Origin: Desulfovibrio piger
GTDB taxonomy: Bacteria; Desulfobacterota; Desulfovibrionia; Desulfovibrionales; Desulfovibrionaceae
Direction of reading: 5' to 3'
DNA length: 64,000 bases
Assembly (NCBI RefSeq): GCF_900116045.1
Contig: NZ_LT630450.1
Location: 1,756,001 to 1,820,000, forward strand
A program made the translations under genes and the position numbers. Of this stretch, positions 34,962 through 43,838 are shown piece by piece. The notes under the pieces are model-generated. The model searched no databases and was not told the origin of the DNA. It saw only the letters and a list, made by a program, of their open reading frames with translations. Numbering within the stretch: the stretch's first letter is position 1; the number at the start of each line of letters is the position of its first letter.

Positions 34962-36406
34962 TTCCACTCCCTCTCATGGATGTTCTTTTCTTCCAGCTCA
35001 TAGCCCAGCAGCGGCGGCACGGCCTCGGGGTCCATGCCGGCCTTGTAGCCGTCGAAGAGCTGGCTCACGGCACGACCGATCTGCTGGCGCAGGGCCAGGA
35101 TCGGGATGCCCACGGGGCAGGCCCGCTGGCATTCGCCGCAACCGGTGCAGCGGCCGGCCAGGTGCAGGGCGTGGATGGTCTGGAAGTACAGTTTTTCGCG
35201 CACGCTGTCTTCCTGGGTCATCCAGTGGGGATCACGGCTCTCGGCCACGCAGTAGTCGCGGCACACGCACATGGGACAGGCGTTGCGGCAGGCGTAGCAG
35301 CGCAGGCAGCGTTCCATCTGGCCGCGCCAGAAGGCCATGCGTTCGGGCAGGGTCATGGAATCCAGCAGGGCCAGCTCGGGCGGCGTGCCGGGGGTGCCTT
35401 CCACCGTGGTGGGCGCACCGGCCAGGGTGTCGGCCAGCTGGGCCGTGGGCATGGTGCAGCCGTAGCATTTGCCCTGGGCGCATTCGGTCATGCAGAAGCG
35501 GTGTTCCTTGCCGTCGGCGGTGACGGTCACACCGGCCTCGTCATAGACCACGCTGTCGATCCCGTTGTAGCGGCCCAGTTCCTTGTCCACGCGGGCCATG
35601 TCCAGGGTGCCTTCGCAGGGCATGGCGAAGATGGTCACGTCGTCGCGGTTGATGAGGTTTTCCTGCAGCAGTTCCACCACGGAGCGGGAGTCGCAGCCCT
35701 TGACCACGATGCCCACCTTCCTGCCCTTGAGGCTGGGCAGGTAGGTGGCCGGATTGTTGACGTTGAAGGGGCCCCAGACCAGCTTGTCCACGTCTTCGGG
35801 CGTGCGCATGAACAGCGGCACCGTATGCACGGCGTCGTAGCCCTGCTGCCAGCCGATGACGCAGTCCAGTTCGGGCAGCTTGGCCTTGATGGCGGCCTTG
35901 AGCTCGTCCAGCTTGGCGTTCTGGCCGGTGCCCAGCGGACGCAGGGACGTGAGGGCCATGTCCACCACCTTGAGCAGCGGCTCGGGATCCTCGAAGCGGG
36001 GCGCGGGGCCCAGCTTGTGGATGCGGTCGGTGAAGGTGGTCACTACATGCTGCCAGCGCTGGCCTTCGGAAGCCGAGACCCAGGTGTACTCGAAGCGGCG
36101 GTCGTCGATGCCCAGCACGGGCAGGAACTGCTTGAGCACTTCCAGACGGCGGCGGGCATAGTAGTTGCCGGCGGAATAGTGGCAGTCACGCGGGTGGCAG
36201 CCCGACACCAGCACGCCGTCCGCGCCGTTGAGCAGGGCGCGCACGATAAACAGCGGGTCGATGCGGCCCGAACAGGGGACACGGATGATACGCAGGTCGG
36301 TGGGCTGGGTGGCACGGGCGACCCCGGCGGTGTCGGCACCGCCGTAGGAACACCAGTTGCAAAGAAAGCCTACGATCCGCAGTTCTTTGCCATTCAGCAC
36401 TGGCAT
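34958..36406 (-). CDS. FlxC-FlxD fusion: MvhD domain joined to an Fe-S subunit
   Basis: 482 residues. Residues about 1-135 are an MvhD domain (FLCNWCSYGGADTAG, VPCSGRIDP, VLVSGCHPRDCHYSAGNYYARRR), which in methanogens and Flx complexes delivers electrons to HdrA. A linker follows. Residues about 170-480 form a ferredoxin-like unit related to F420-hydrogenase beta-type proteins (IGWQQGYDAVHTVP, VKGCDSRSVVELLQ), with cysteine motifs CLRCYACRNACPMCVC (about 360) and CTGCGECQRACP (about 416). Flx clusters often encode these as two genes; here they are one. The start codon lies 13 nt inside the end of hdrA, so translation is coupled. Confidence 0.85.
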   Translation of the reverse strand: MPVLNGKELRIVGFLCNWCSYGGADTAGVARATQPTDLRIIRVPCSGRIDPLFIVRALLNGADGVLVSGCHPRDCHYSAGNYYARRRLEVLKQFLPVLGIDDRRFEYTWVSASEGQRWQHVVTTFTDRIHKLGPAPRFEDPEPLLKVVDMALTSLRPLGTGQNAKLDELKAAIKAKLPELDCVIGWQQGYDAVHTVPLFMRTPEDVDKLVWGPFNVNNPATYLPSLKGRKVGIVVKGCDSRSVVELLQENLINRDDVTIFAMPCEGTLDMARVDKELGRYNGIDSVVYDEAGVTVTADGKEHRFCMTECAQGKCYGCTMPTAQLADTLAGAPTTVEGTPGTPPELALLDSMTLPERMAFWRGQMERCLRCYACRNACPMCVCRDYCVAESRDPHWMTQEDSVREKLYFQTIHALHLAGRCTGCGECQRACPVGIPILALRQQIGRAVSQLFDGYKAGMDPEAVPPLLGYELEEKNIHEREWK

Positions 36407-38355
36407 AAGGCATTCACCTCCGCAAGGATCTGATTGTCAGTAGCGTGCGAAAGCTGGATGGCCCCCTGCGGACAGGTGGAGGTACACACACCGCAACCCT
36501 GACATACGGTTTCGATAACCTGCGCCTTCTTCTCGCCGCGGAATTCCACTTCCGTGATGGCGCCGAAGGGGCAGCAACGGATGCACTTGCCGCAGGCCAC
36601 ACAGCGCTTGTTGTCCACCTGCGCGATCTGCGGGTCATTTTCAAGTTTGTCGCGGGCAAAGAGCGCCAGCACCTTGGCCGCGGCGGCCGAGCCCTGGGAC
36701 ACCGACGAGGGGATGTCCTTGGTGCCCTGGCAGACACCGGCCAGGAACACGCCGGCGGTGTTGGTCTCCACGGGCTTCAGCTTGGGATGGCTCTCCATGA
36801 AGAAGCCGTAGCTGTCGTAGGAGATGCGCAGCTTCTCGGCCAGCTGCGGGGAGCCCTTGCTGGCTTCGATGCCCACGGCCAGGACCACCAGGTCGGCGCG
36901 GATCTCCACGGGCTGGCCCAGCAGGGTGTCCACGCCCTTGACGATGTACTGGCCGTTGCCGTCGGGGTAGATCTTGGACACGCGGCCGCGGATGTATTCC
37001 GTGCCGTATTCCTCGATGGCCCGGCGGGTGAACTCGTCATAGAGCTTGGATGGGGCACGGATGTCCATGTAGAAGACGTAGGACTGCGAGGTGGGGATGT
37101 GGTCCTTGGTCAGCACGGCCTGCTTGGCGGTGTACATGCAGCAGAAGCCCGAGCAGTAGGGACGGCCGATGGACTTGTCGCGCGAGCCCACGCACTGGAT
37201 GAAGACCACGCTCTGGGGCTCCTTGCCGTCGGAAGGACGCTTGATGTGGCCTTCGGTGGGGCCCGAGGCGGACAGCAGGCGTTCGTACTGCAGGGAGGTG
37301 ATGACGTCGGGGTACTTGCCGCCGCCGTACTGCTCGTAGATGGTCCAGTCCATGAGGTCGTAACCGGTGGCGGCCACGATGCAGCCCACTTCCTCGGTGA
37401 CGACCTCGTCCTGCATGTCGTACTTGATGGCGCCGGTGGGGCAGACCTTGGCGCACACGCCGCATTTGCCCTTGGTCATCTGGCGGCAGTATTCGGGATT
37501 GATGACCGCCTTCTTGGGGATGGCCTGCGGGAAGGCGATGTTGATGGCCGTGGTGGGACCGGTGAATTCGTTGAAGGCGTCGGGCGTCTTCTTGCTGGGG
37601 CATTTTTCCGTGCAGGCGCCGCAGCCGGTGCACAGGCTCCAGTCCACATAGGTGGCGCGCTTGCGGATCTTGACGGTGAAGTTGCCCACATAGCCGGAGA
37701 CGTCTTCCACTTCCGACATGGCGTACAGGGTGATGTTGGGATGCTGGGCCACGTCCACCATCTTGGGGCCCAGGATGCAGGCCGAGCAGTCCACGGTGGG
37801 GAAGGTCTTGTCCAGCTTGGCCATCTTGCCGCCGATGGTGGGCTGGCGTTCCACCAGCACCACGGGCACGCCGCCGTCGGCGCAGTCCAGGGCGGCCTGG
37901 ATGCCGGCCACACCGCCGCCGATGATGAGCACGCGCTTGTTGATGTCGAAGGACTTGGAGAACAGCGGCTTGTCGTTGCGCAGCTTGGCAACGGCCATCT
38001 CCACCAGTTCGGCGGCCTTGTTGGTGTTGGCCACCTTGTCCTTGCCGATCCAGGAGACGTGCTCGCGGATGTTGGCCATCTCGAACATGTAGCGGTTCAG
38101 GCCGGCGCGTTCCACGGTGCGGCGGAACGTGGGCTCATGCATGCGCGGGCTGCACGAGGCCACCACCACGCCGTCCAGCTTGTGCTCGTGGATGGCCGCT
38201 TCGATGGCGGCCTGGCCGGGCTCGGCACAGGAGTACATGAGGTCCACGGCGTAGACCACATCGGGATAGGCTCGGGCCGTCTCGGCGACCTTGGCGCAAT
38301 CAACGGTGCCGCCGATATTGCTGCCGCAGTGACAGATGAAAACGCCTATTCTCAT
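36394..38355 (-). CDS. hdrA: Heterodisulfide reductase-like subunit A
   Basis: 653 residues, flavin iron-sulfur protein. Recognised: N-terminal FICHCGSNIGGTVD, the FAD motif IIGGGVAGIQAALDCA (about 146), CSACILGPKMVDVAQ (about 195), and four 4Fe-4S-type motifs: CTGCGACTEKCP, CGVCAKVCPTGAI, CVACGKCIRCCPFGAI and CQGCGVCTSTCPQGAI. HdrA houses the bifurcating FAD in methanogens; in Hdr-Flx complexes of sulfate reducers it is proposed to split NADH electrons between ferredoxin and a disulfide acceptor such as DsrC. It overlaps hdrB by 4 nt (ATGA). Confidence 0.93.
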   Translation of the reverse strand: MRIGVFICHCGSNIGGTVDCAKVAETARAYPDVVYAVDLMYSCAEPGQAAIEAAIHEHKLDGVVVASCSPRMHEPTFRRTVERAGLNRYMFEMANIREHVSWIGKDKVANTNKAAELVEMAVAKLRNDKPLFSKSFDINKRVLIIGGGVAGIQAALDCADGGVPVVLVERQPTIGGKMAKLDKTFPTVDCSACILGPKMVDVAQHPNITLYAMSEVEDVSGYVGNFTVKIRKRATYVDWSLCTGCGACTEKCPSKKTPDAFNEFTGPTTAINIAFPQAIPKKAVINPEYCRQMTKGKCGVCAKVCPTGAIKYDMQDEVVTEEVGCIVAATGYDLMDWTIYEQYGGGKYPDVITSLQYERLLSASGPTEGHIKRPSDGKEPQSVVFIQCVGSRDKSIGRPYCSGFCCMYTAKQAVLTKDHIPTSQSYVFYMDIRAPSKLYDEFTRRAIEEYGTEYIRGRVSKIYPDGNGQYIVKGVDTLLGQPVEIRADLVVLAVGIEASKGSPQLAEKLRISYDSYGFFMESHPKLKPVETNTAGVFLAGVCQGTKDIPSSVSQGSAAAAKVLALFARDKLENDPQIAQVDNKRCVACGKCIRCCPFGAITEVEFRGEKKAQVIETVCQGCGVCTSTCPQGAIQLSHATDNQILAEVNALCQC

Positions 38356-39272
38356 GCTTTATCTCCTTCGGGGGCCTGGGCCTTCTGGGCGTCCTCGCGC
38401 TGGGTGTCGAGGATGCGCTCCACCAGGGCGTTGGCGCTGACCACCAGCTTGTCGAGGCCCAGTTCGCTGGGCAGCATGCCGAAGGCAAGGCCCATCATCT
38501 GGGTGTAGTAGAGCACCGGCATATGGAAATAGCGGTCCACGCCCTTCATGGCCTGTTTCTGGCGCAGGTCCAGGTTCATCTGGCACAGGGGGCAGGCCAC
38601 CACGATGGCGTCGGCGCCCATGTTGGTGGCCACTTCGAGGATGCGGCCCGACAGCTGCGCCGTCATGGGACGTTCCGGGATGCCGAAGGAGGCGCCACAG
38701 CATTCGGTCTTGAGCGGGAAGTCCAGCATCTCGGCGCCGCAGGCGCCCAGCAGCTCTTCCATGAGGGTGGGGTTCTCGGGATCCCCGAACTGCATGAGTT
38801 CCGCCGGGCGGCTCATGAGACAGCCGTAATAGGCCACCAGCCTGAGGCCGCGCAGGCTGCGCTTCACATGGCTGGCGATGGCCTTGGCGTCGTACATCTG
38901 GGCGATGCCCTGCATGACGGAGGTCACGGGCGGGAAACTCTCGGCCGCGGGGTTGTCCAGCAGCTCGTTGACGCGGGCGCGGAACTCCGGCTTTTCCATG
39001 CGTTTGGCCGCATGGCGCAGGTTGGAGAGGCAGCTCGGACAGGGCGTCACCACCATGTCGGCCTGGGTGCGGGCGGCGATGTCCAGGTTGCGCACGCACA
39101 GGGCCGCGGAAAGTTCGGTATCCACCGCATGGGCGGGCGTGGAACCACAGCAGTTCCAGTCGGGCAGCTCTTCCAGCCGCATGCCCAGGGCGCCGCACAC
39201 GGCCTGGGTGGACATTTCGTAATCGGCCGAGGAGCCCTTGGCCGAACAGCCGGGATAGTAGGCAAGTCTCAT
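38352..39272 (-). CDS. hdrB: Heterodisulfide reductase-like subunit B
   Basis: 306 residues. It carries two CCG domains that bind the non-cubane 4Fe-4S clusters at the disulfide site: YYPGCSAKGSS .. WNCCGSTPAH .. CPSCLSNL, and AYYGCLMSRP .. TECCGASFG .. CPLCQMNLDLR. The acceptor in bacteria is thought to be a protein or small disulfide, possibly DsrC. It overlaps hdrC by 4 nt (ATGA) and hdrA by 4 nt, which indicates fixed stoichiometry. Confidence 0.93.
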   Translation of the reverse strand: MRLAYYPGCSAKGSSADYEMSTQAVCGALGMRLEELPDWNCCGSTPAHAVDTELSAALCVRNLDIAARTQADMVVTPCPSCLSNLRHAAKRMEKPEFRARVNELLDNPAAESFPPVTSVMQGIAQMYDAKAIASHVKRSLRGLRLVAYYGCLMSRPAELMQFGDPENPTLMEELLGACGAEMLDFPLKTECCGASFGIPERPMTAQLSGRILEVATNMGADAIVVACPLCQMNLDLRQKQAMKGVDRYFHMPVLYYTQMMGLAFGMLPSELGLDKLVVSANALVERILDTQREDAQKAQAPEGDKA

Positions 39273-39853
39273 GGGCGCACCCCCTCACGCTTGGCGCGTT
39301 CCTTGTAGCGGGTCATGATGCGGCCCACAGCCTCGGCGCCGCCGTTGGGAATGGAATGGGGCCTGAAGCCCAGCTTCTGCTTGGCCAGGGCCTGGGGAGC
39401 CAGGTCCACGTCCGTGAAGACGCGCAGGGAGCGCAACATGTACAGGACCATGGTGCCGATCTCGTAAGTCCGCCCGAACTTGCGCACGGTATCAAGGAAG
39501 GAAAACCAGAACTTTTCCACCTTGGGCACGGCCACGCGCCCTTCCTTGCGGGCCATGTGGCGCAGGGTCTCCATGACCTCGGCCACATCGATGTTGTTGG
39601 GGCAGCGAAGGCTGCAGGTGGAACAGGACAGACACATCCAGATGGAGCGGGAATTCAGCACCTGGTCTTTCAGGCCCAGTTGCACGCCACGCATGATCTG
39701 GTTGGCCTGCAGGTCATAGACGAAGCCCGCGGGACAGCCAGCCGAGCAGTTGCCGCACTGGTAGCAGGTGGAGACGTTTTGCCCGCTCTGCGCTTCCACC
39801 GCGGCGGTGAAGTCGCGGTCACGCTTTCGGGTCAGATCAATGGCGTCGTTCAT
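39269..39853 (-). CDS. hdrC: Heterodisulfide reductase-like subunit C
   Basis: 194 residues, first gene of the operon. Two [4Fe-4S] motifs, CYQCGNCSAGCP (about 31) and CLSCSTCSLRCP (about 75), then a helical tail. It relays electrons from HdrA to HdrB. Start at 39853 (MNDAIDLTRKRD) is preceded by TTGAGAG; a TTG four codons upstream is the longest reading. The 150-nt gap before aroQ holds an inverted repeat GCAGAC-TAGCGC-GTCTGC at 39903-39920, a possible operator; I found no convincing Rex-type site. Confidence 0.92.
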   Translation of the reverse strand: MNDAIDLTRKRDRDFTAAVEAQSGQNVSTCYQCGNCSAGCPAGFVYDLQANQIMRGVQLGLKDQVLNSRSIWMCLSCSTCSLRCPNNIDVAEVMETLRHMARKEGRVAVPKVEKFWFSFLDTVRKFGRTYEIGTMVLYMLRSLRVFTDVDLAPQALAKQKLGFRPHSIPNGGAEAVGRIMTRYKERAKREGVRP

Positions 39854-40004
39854 GGAAACTCTCAAGGTTAGAGTCTGAAGGACAAAGACATACCAATTTG
39901 CAGCAGACTAGCGCGTCTGCATGAAAAAATCCAGCCAAAGCGCACATGTTTTTTACGGGCTGCAGCGTTCGCAAAGTCTTGGCTGGCGGGCATTTTCCGC
40001 CACG

Positions 40005-40454
40005 TCAGGCATCCTGGCGATCCAGCAGCGAGCAGGCCGCGCGCAGGCCCAGCAGGTAGCTGTCCACACCGAAGCCCGCGATGCTGCCCGCGCTGACCGC
40101 GGACAGCACCGAATGGTGACGGAAGGCCTCGCGGGCGTGGACGTTGGACATGTGCACCTCCACCACCGGGATGGACAATATGCCCAGGGCATCCATGATG
40201 GCGTAGCTGTAGTGGGTCCAGGCCCCGGCATTGATGACGATGGCGTCCGTGCCGTCCTCGAGGGCCGCGTGGATGCGTTCCACCATCACGCCCTCGTGGT
40301 TGGTCTGGAAGGTCTCCAGCGCCACGCCCAGCTCTTCGGCCAGCCCGCGCAGGGCCGCGTCGATGTCGGCCAGGGTGGCATGGCCGTAGTGCCGGGGGTC
40401 ACGTTTGCCGAACATGTCGAGATTGACGCCGTGGAGGACGAGGATCTTGCGCAT
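40005..40454 (-). CDS. aroQ: 3-dehydroquinate dehydratase, type II
   Basis: 149 residues, right size for the type II enzyme. It dehydrates 3-dehydroquinate in the shikimate pathway. The active-site pattern is complete: LHGVNLDMFGKRDPRHYG (with the catalytic Tyr), NAGAWTHYSYAI and EVHMSNVHAREAFRHHS. It lies 15 nt after aroE, in the same direction, so two shikimate steps are co-transcribed. Confidence 0.95.
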   Translation of the reverse strand: MRKILVLHGVNLDMFGKRDPRHYGHATLADIDAALRGLAEELGVALETFQTNHEGVMVERIHAALEDGTDAIVINAGAWTHYSYAIMDALGILSIPVVEVHMSNVHAREAFRHHSVLSAVSAGSIAGFGVDSYLLGLRAACSLLDRQDA

Positions 40455-40469
40455 GGTATCCCTCCTGAC

Positions 40470-41318
40470 TCAGGCGCGCGCGGCGCCCAGCTGATGTTCC
40501 AGGGCCCGGCGGGCGGCCTGCGGCATGTCCTGCCCGGTCCAGAGGCGGAACTGGGCCTCGCCCTGGCGGAAAAACATCTCCAGGCCGCTGATGGTGGCCC
40601 AGCCGCGGGCCTGCGCCTCACGCAGGAACTGGGTGCGCAGCGGGTTGTAGACGATGTCGTAGGCCACGGGCACACAGCCGTCCGCCGGGGCCGGGGCCCG
40701 GTCGAAATCATAGGGGCTCCGGTCCTCGGCCTTGCCGTGCATGCCCAGGGGCGTGGTGTTGACCAGCAGCGAGGCCGCCACGTCATGGCGCCCGGCCCAG
40801 GGCACGGCCGTGACGCCGAAGCGCTCCACCAGCGGCGCATGGGAACGGTCGGAAGGCGTGGTCACGAAGATGCGGCGGCAGCCGTGCAGCCACAGGCCGC
40901 AGACCACGGCGCGGGCGGCCCCTCCGGCGCCCAGCACCAGGACGGGCGCGGCCGGGTCGAGGCCGCGCTCCAGCAGGGGATGCATGAAGCCGGTCACGTC
41001 GGTGTTCTCGCCGCAGAGCCGGCCGTCCTGCCAGTACAGGGTGTTGGCGGCGCCCATGAGCTCCACGCGCTCGCTGCGGCGGTCCAGCAGGGGCAGGACC
41101 GCCACCTTGTGCGGCAGGGTGACGGAGCAGCCGCGGATGCCCAGCAGGCGCATGCTGTCCACGAACTGCGGCAGTTTTTCCGGGGGCAGCTCCCAGAGCA
41201 TGTAGGCCGCGGGGATGCCCAGGGCCTGGAAGGCGGTGTTGTGCAGCAGCGGGCTCAGGCTCTGGGCCAGGGGCCAGCCGATGACGCCATAGAGGGAAGA
41301 GGGGATGAAAGCGGACAT
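40470..41318 (-). CDS. aroE: Shikimate dehydrogenase
   Basis: 282 residues. It reduces 3-dehydroshikimate with NADPH. Seen: LYGVIGWPLAQSLSPLLHN (substrate SxS motif), the catalytic lysine in LPHKVAVL, and VLGAGGAARAVV (cofactor loop). The ATG at 41318 (MSAFIPSSLYG) fits the domain start; the longer ORF upstream is Pro/Ser-rich and atypical. It precedes aroQ. Confidence 0.94.
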   Translation of the reverse strand: MSAFIPSSLYGVIGWPLAQSLSPLLHNTAFQALGIPAAYMLWELPPEKLPQFVDSMRLLGIRGCSVTLPHKVAVLPLLDRRSERVELMGAANTLYWQDGRLCGENTDVTGFMHPLLERGLDPAAPVLVLGAGGAARAVVCGLWLHGCRRIFVTTPSDRSHAPLVERFGVTAVPWAGRHDVAASLLVNTTPLGMHGKAEDRSPYDFDRAPAPADGCVPVAYDIVYNPLRTQFLREAQARGWATISGLEMFFRQGEAQFRLWTGQDMPQAARRALEHQLGAARA

Positions 41319-41370
41319 AGGGCGATTTCCATGTGAGGAGAAGGGGGCACGGACGGGGCCGTGCGGGACG

Positions 41371-41757
41371 TCATTCTTCGGGCAGCCCGGCGGCCCGCCA
41401 GGCGCGGAAGCCGTCGGCAAGGTGCAGCACGTCGTCCCGGCCCCACTGCCGCAGCAGGCGCATGGCCTGCCCGGAACGGTTGCCCGAACGGCAGTAGAGC
41501 AGGACGGGCGCGTCCCCGCGCGCCAGGGTTTCCAGCCGCTGCCGGAAATCCGGGGCGAAGAAATCCAGGTTGCGGGCGCCGGGCAGATGCCCGTCCCGGA
41601 ACTCTTCCGGGGTGCGGATGTCCAGCACCACCAGACCGGCGGGCGGCCGGGCCAGCACCTGCCGGGCCTCGTCCGGGCCGATGTCGCGGGCCGGGACGCC
41701 CGCGGCAGGCAGCAGGAGGCAGCCCAGCAGGATCAGAAGGGGAAGGAGACGGGACAC
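41371..41757 (-). CDS. Exported rhodanese-domain protein
   Basis: 128 residues with a signal peptide (SRLLPLLILLGCLLLPAAGVPA) and one rhodanese domain. The active loop is LLYCRSGNRSGQA with the catalytic cysteine at residue 89; the domain start DIRTPEEFRDGHLPGARN is typical. It probably works in the periplasm on sulfane sulfur or in protein thiol chemistry, a common setting in sulfur-metabolising bacteria. It lies 52 nt upstream of aroE in the same direction, which may be chance. Confidence 0.85.
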   Translation of the reverse strand: MSRLLPLLILLGCLLLPAAGVPARDIGPDEARQVLARPPAGLVVLDIRTPEEFRDGHLPGARNLDFFAPDFRQRLETLARGDAPVLLYCRSGNRSGQAMRLLRQWGRDDVLHLADGFRAWRAAGLPEE

Positions 41758-41787
41758 GGCACCTCCGGGAAGACGCGGAAGACAAAA

Positions 41788-41820
41788 AAGGCGGGAAGGC
41801 GCACGCCCTCCCGCCCACAG
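41788..41820 (-). terminator. Hairpin after the aminotransferase gene
   Basis: On the minus strand, GCGGGAGGGCGTGCG / CGCCTTCCCGC followed by TTTTTT, between the aminotransferase and the rhodanese gene. Confidence 0.65.
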
Positions 41821-41826
41821 GGGACA

Positions 41827-43023
41827 TTACTTGCCGGCCACCGCGGCGTAGGCGCGGGCGAAGCCTTCGGCGGCATTGCGGATGACGCTCTCGTCCACGC
41901 AGAAGGCCAGGCGGAAATAGCCGGGGCAGCCGAAACCGGAACCGGGCACGGCCAGCACGCGTTCTTCCACCAGACGGTTGACGAAGGCCACGTCGTCGCC
42001 GCCGGGGGCCTGCGGGAAGAAGTAGAAGGCCCCGGCGGGCATCTGGAAGCTGTAGCCGGCATCGGTCAGCACCTCGGCCATGGCCTGACGGCGGCGGGCG
42101 TAGACCTCCACGTCCACCTGGCTGCCCAGGGCGGCGGCCATGATGTGCTGGCCCACCACGGGCGGGTTGACGAAGCCGAGGATGCGGTTGGTCAGGGTCA
42201 GGCCGGCCATGAGCCTGGCACGGTCGGCCAGCTTGGGCGAAACGGCCACATAGCCCACGCGCTCGCCGGGCAGGGACAGGTTCTTGGAGAAGGAGCTGAT
42301 GACCACGGCGTACTGGTACAGGGGCAGCACCGAGGGCACTTCCACGCCGTCATAGGTCAGGAAGCGGTAGGGCTCGTCGGCGATGAGCCAGATGGGATGG
42401 CCGTACTGCTCGCTCTTGTTCTCCAGCAGGCGGCACAGGGAGGTGACGGCCTTGCGGCTGTAGACCACGCCCGTGGGATTGTGGGGCGAGTTGATGAGCA
42501 CCACGCGGGTCTTCTCGTCGATGGCCTCTTCCAGGGCGTCCAGGTCGGGCTCGAAGGTGCCGGGCCTGCTCATGACGGCCTGGAGGCTGCCGCCGTGGTT
42601 GGCCACATAAAAGCCGTATTCCACGAAATACGGGGCAAAGGTCAGCATCTTCTCGCCGGGATTGATGACGGCGCGCAAAAAGGCATTGAGGCCGCCGGCG
42701 GCACCGCAGGTGAGCAGCACGTCATTGGCCTCCAGGTCCACGCCCTGCTCCTTGCTCAGATGGGCGGCCAGCTGCTCGCGCGCCCAGGGGAAACCGGCAT
42801 TGGGCATGTAGCCGAAGGCGAAAGGTTCACCGGCGTGTTCGGCAAAACGGCGCAGGCCCTCGCCCACGGCGGCGGGGGCGGGCAGGTCGGGATTGCCCAG
42901 GCTGAAGTCATAGACGTTCTCCGCACCGTAGCGGGCTTTCAACTGGCCGCCGGCCTCGAACATGCGGCGGATCCAGGAGGCATTTTCCAGATAGCCGGAA
43001 ACGCTTTCTGCAAGAAGGGACAT
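41827..43023 (-). CDS. PLP-dependent aminotransferase, class I/II
   Basis: 398 residues, fold-type I. It should transfer amino groups between an amino acid (aspartate-type is likely) and a keto acid. The internal-aldimine lysine lies in VISSFSKNLSLPGERVGYV (about residue 237), with NSPHNPTGVVYSR (about 171) and DFSLGNPDLPAP at the N-terminus. I begin at the ATG at 43023 (MSLLAESV), which has CAGGAG; the long upstream extension belongs to the lipoprotein on the other strand. Substrate is not fixed. Confidence 0.88.
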   Translation of the reverse strand: MSLLAESVSGYLENASWIRRMFEAGGQLKARYGAENVYDFSLGNPDLPAPAAVGEGLRRFAEHAGEPFAFGYMPNAGFPWAREQLAAHLSKEQGVDLEANDVLLTCGAAGGLNAFLRAVINPGEKMLTFAPYFVEYGFYVANHGGSLQAVMSRPGTFEPDLDALEEAIDEKTRVVLINSPHNPTGVVYSRKAVTSLCRLLENKSEQYGHPIWLIADEPYRFLTYDGVEVPSVLPLYQYAVVISSFSKNLSLPGERVGYVAVSPKLADRARLMAGLTLTNRILGFVNPPVVGQHIMAAALGSQVDVEVYARRRQAMAEVLTDAGYSFQMPAGAFYFFPQAPGGDDVAFVNRLVEERVLAVPGSGFGCPGYFRLAFCVDESVIRNAAEGFARAYAAVAGK

Positions 43024-43093
43024 GGGGTTCTCCTGAGTTGTTGTCCACGCAATCCTGGCGGCGCACACGGGGCTCGTCAGACTGCTGATCCTA

Positions 43094-43122
43094 TTGTCAT
43101 TCTGGTGACTATCCAGTATAGC
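43094..43122 (+). promoter_or_regulatory. Sigma-70-type promoter of the lipoprotein gene
   Basis: TTGTCA, 17-nt spacer, TATAGC, 40 nt before the start codon at 43162. Confidence 0.6.
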
Positions 43123-43161
43123 TTGCGAAGGCTGGAAATAGCAAATACCCGGAGGCCCCCC

Positions 43162-43614
43162 ATGCGCAAGCGTTTTTCTGGAAAAAACCTGTACCGTGCC
43201 CCGCTCCTGCTGGGCGCGACCCTGATGCTCTCGGCCTGCGGCCTGTGGCAGGACAGCAGCGAGCCCCCCGCCCAGCCGGAAACGCCCCCTGACATGCAGG
43301 TGGAAGTGAAGCTGCGCTCCCTGCACCGCTGCTCGCGCATCTCGCCCGAGATGGTGGTCACCAACGTGCCCAGGGGCACGGACTATTTCGATGTCCGCCT
43401 GCTGGAGAACGAGCCGCAGGAACGCCTGATGGGCGGCGGCAGCTGGGAGAACGACGGCACCGGCATCATCCCCGAAGGCGCCCTGACGCGGGTCTATACC
43501 GGCCCCTGCCCGCCGGCGGGCCAGAGCCGGCAGTACACCTATGTGATCTCCGCCATGTCCCACAAGGACAAGCAGCCCCTGAGCGTCCGGGTCTATCCCT
43601 TCGTCCAGGAATAG
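43162..43614 (+). CDS. Putative lipoprotein
   Basis: 150 residues. A lipoprotein signal ends in the lipobox LSAC (Cys about residue 24), after a positively charged start (MRKRFSGKNLYR). The mature part is Pro-rich first, then a beta-rich domain. The segment VYTGPCPPAGQSRQYTYVISAM resembles the GPxPP-x-GxHxY motif of phosphatidylethanolamine-binding (YbhB) proteins, but the N-terminal half of that fold is not obvious, so this is a weak hint. Start at 43162 has CCGGAGG. Followed by a terminator. Confidence 0.7.
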   Translation: MRKRFSGKNLYRAPLLLGATLMLSACGLWQDSSEPPAQPETPPDMQVEVKLRSLHRCSRISPEMVVTNVPRGTDYFDVRLLENEPQERLMGGGSWENDGTGIIPEGALTRVYTGPCPPAGQSRQYTYVISAMSHKDKQPLSVRVYPFVQE

Positions 43615-43759
43615 ACAGGGGGGTCCTCCCTTCCGGGAGCGCCGCCCTGACGGGCAGGGCCTGACCGCCCTCCTGCGCTCCCTCGCGTCCGGGAGCCCTC
43701 CCCTGTGCGGGCATGCGCCGCCGGATGACGCCACCCGGCGGCATCCCTGAAAAAATGCA

Positions 43760-43814
43760 GGACCGCCGTCCCCGCAGCCCGAAGGCAGCGCGGGGATGGC
43801 GGTCCTTTCGTTTT
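43760..43814. terminator. Bidirectional terminator
   Basis: AGGACCGCCGTCCCCGC against GCGGGGATGGCGGTCCT with TTTCGTTTT after it, between the convergent lipoprotein gene and the small exported protein gene. Confidence 0.8.
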
Positions 43815-43838
43815 CCTTGCGGAAGGGCTCCCGACTTT

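Noticed and set aside
39854..40004. Rex-type NADH-sensing operator before hdrC
   Set aside because: No TTGTGA-N-TCACAA site could be seen; only GCAGAC-N6-GTCTGC is present.
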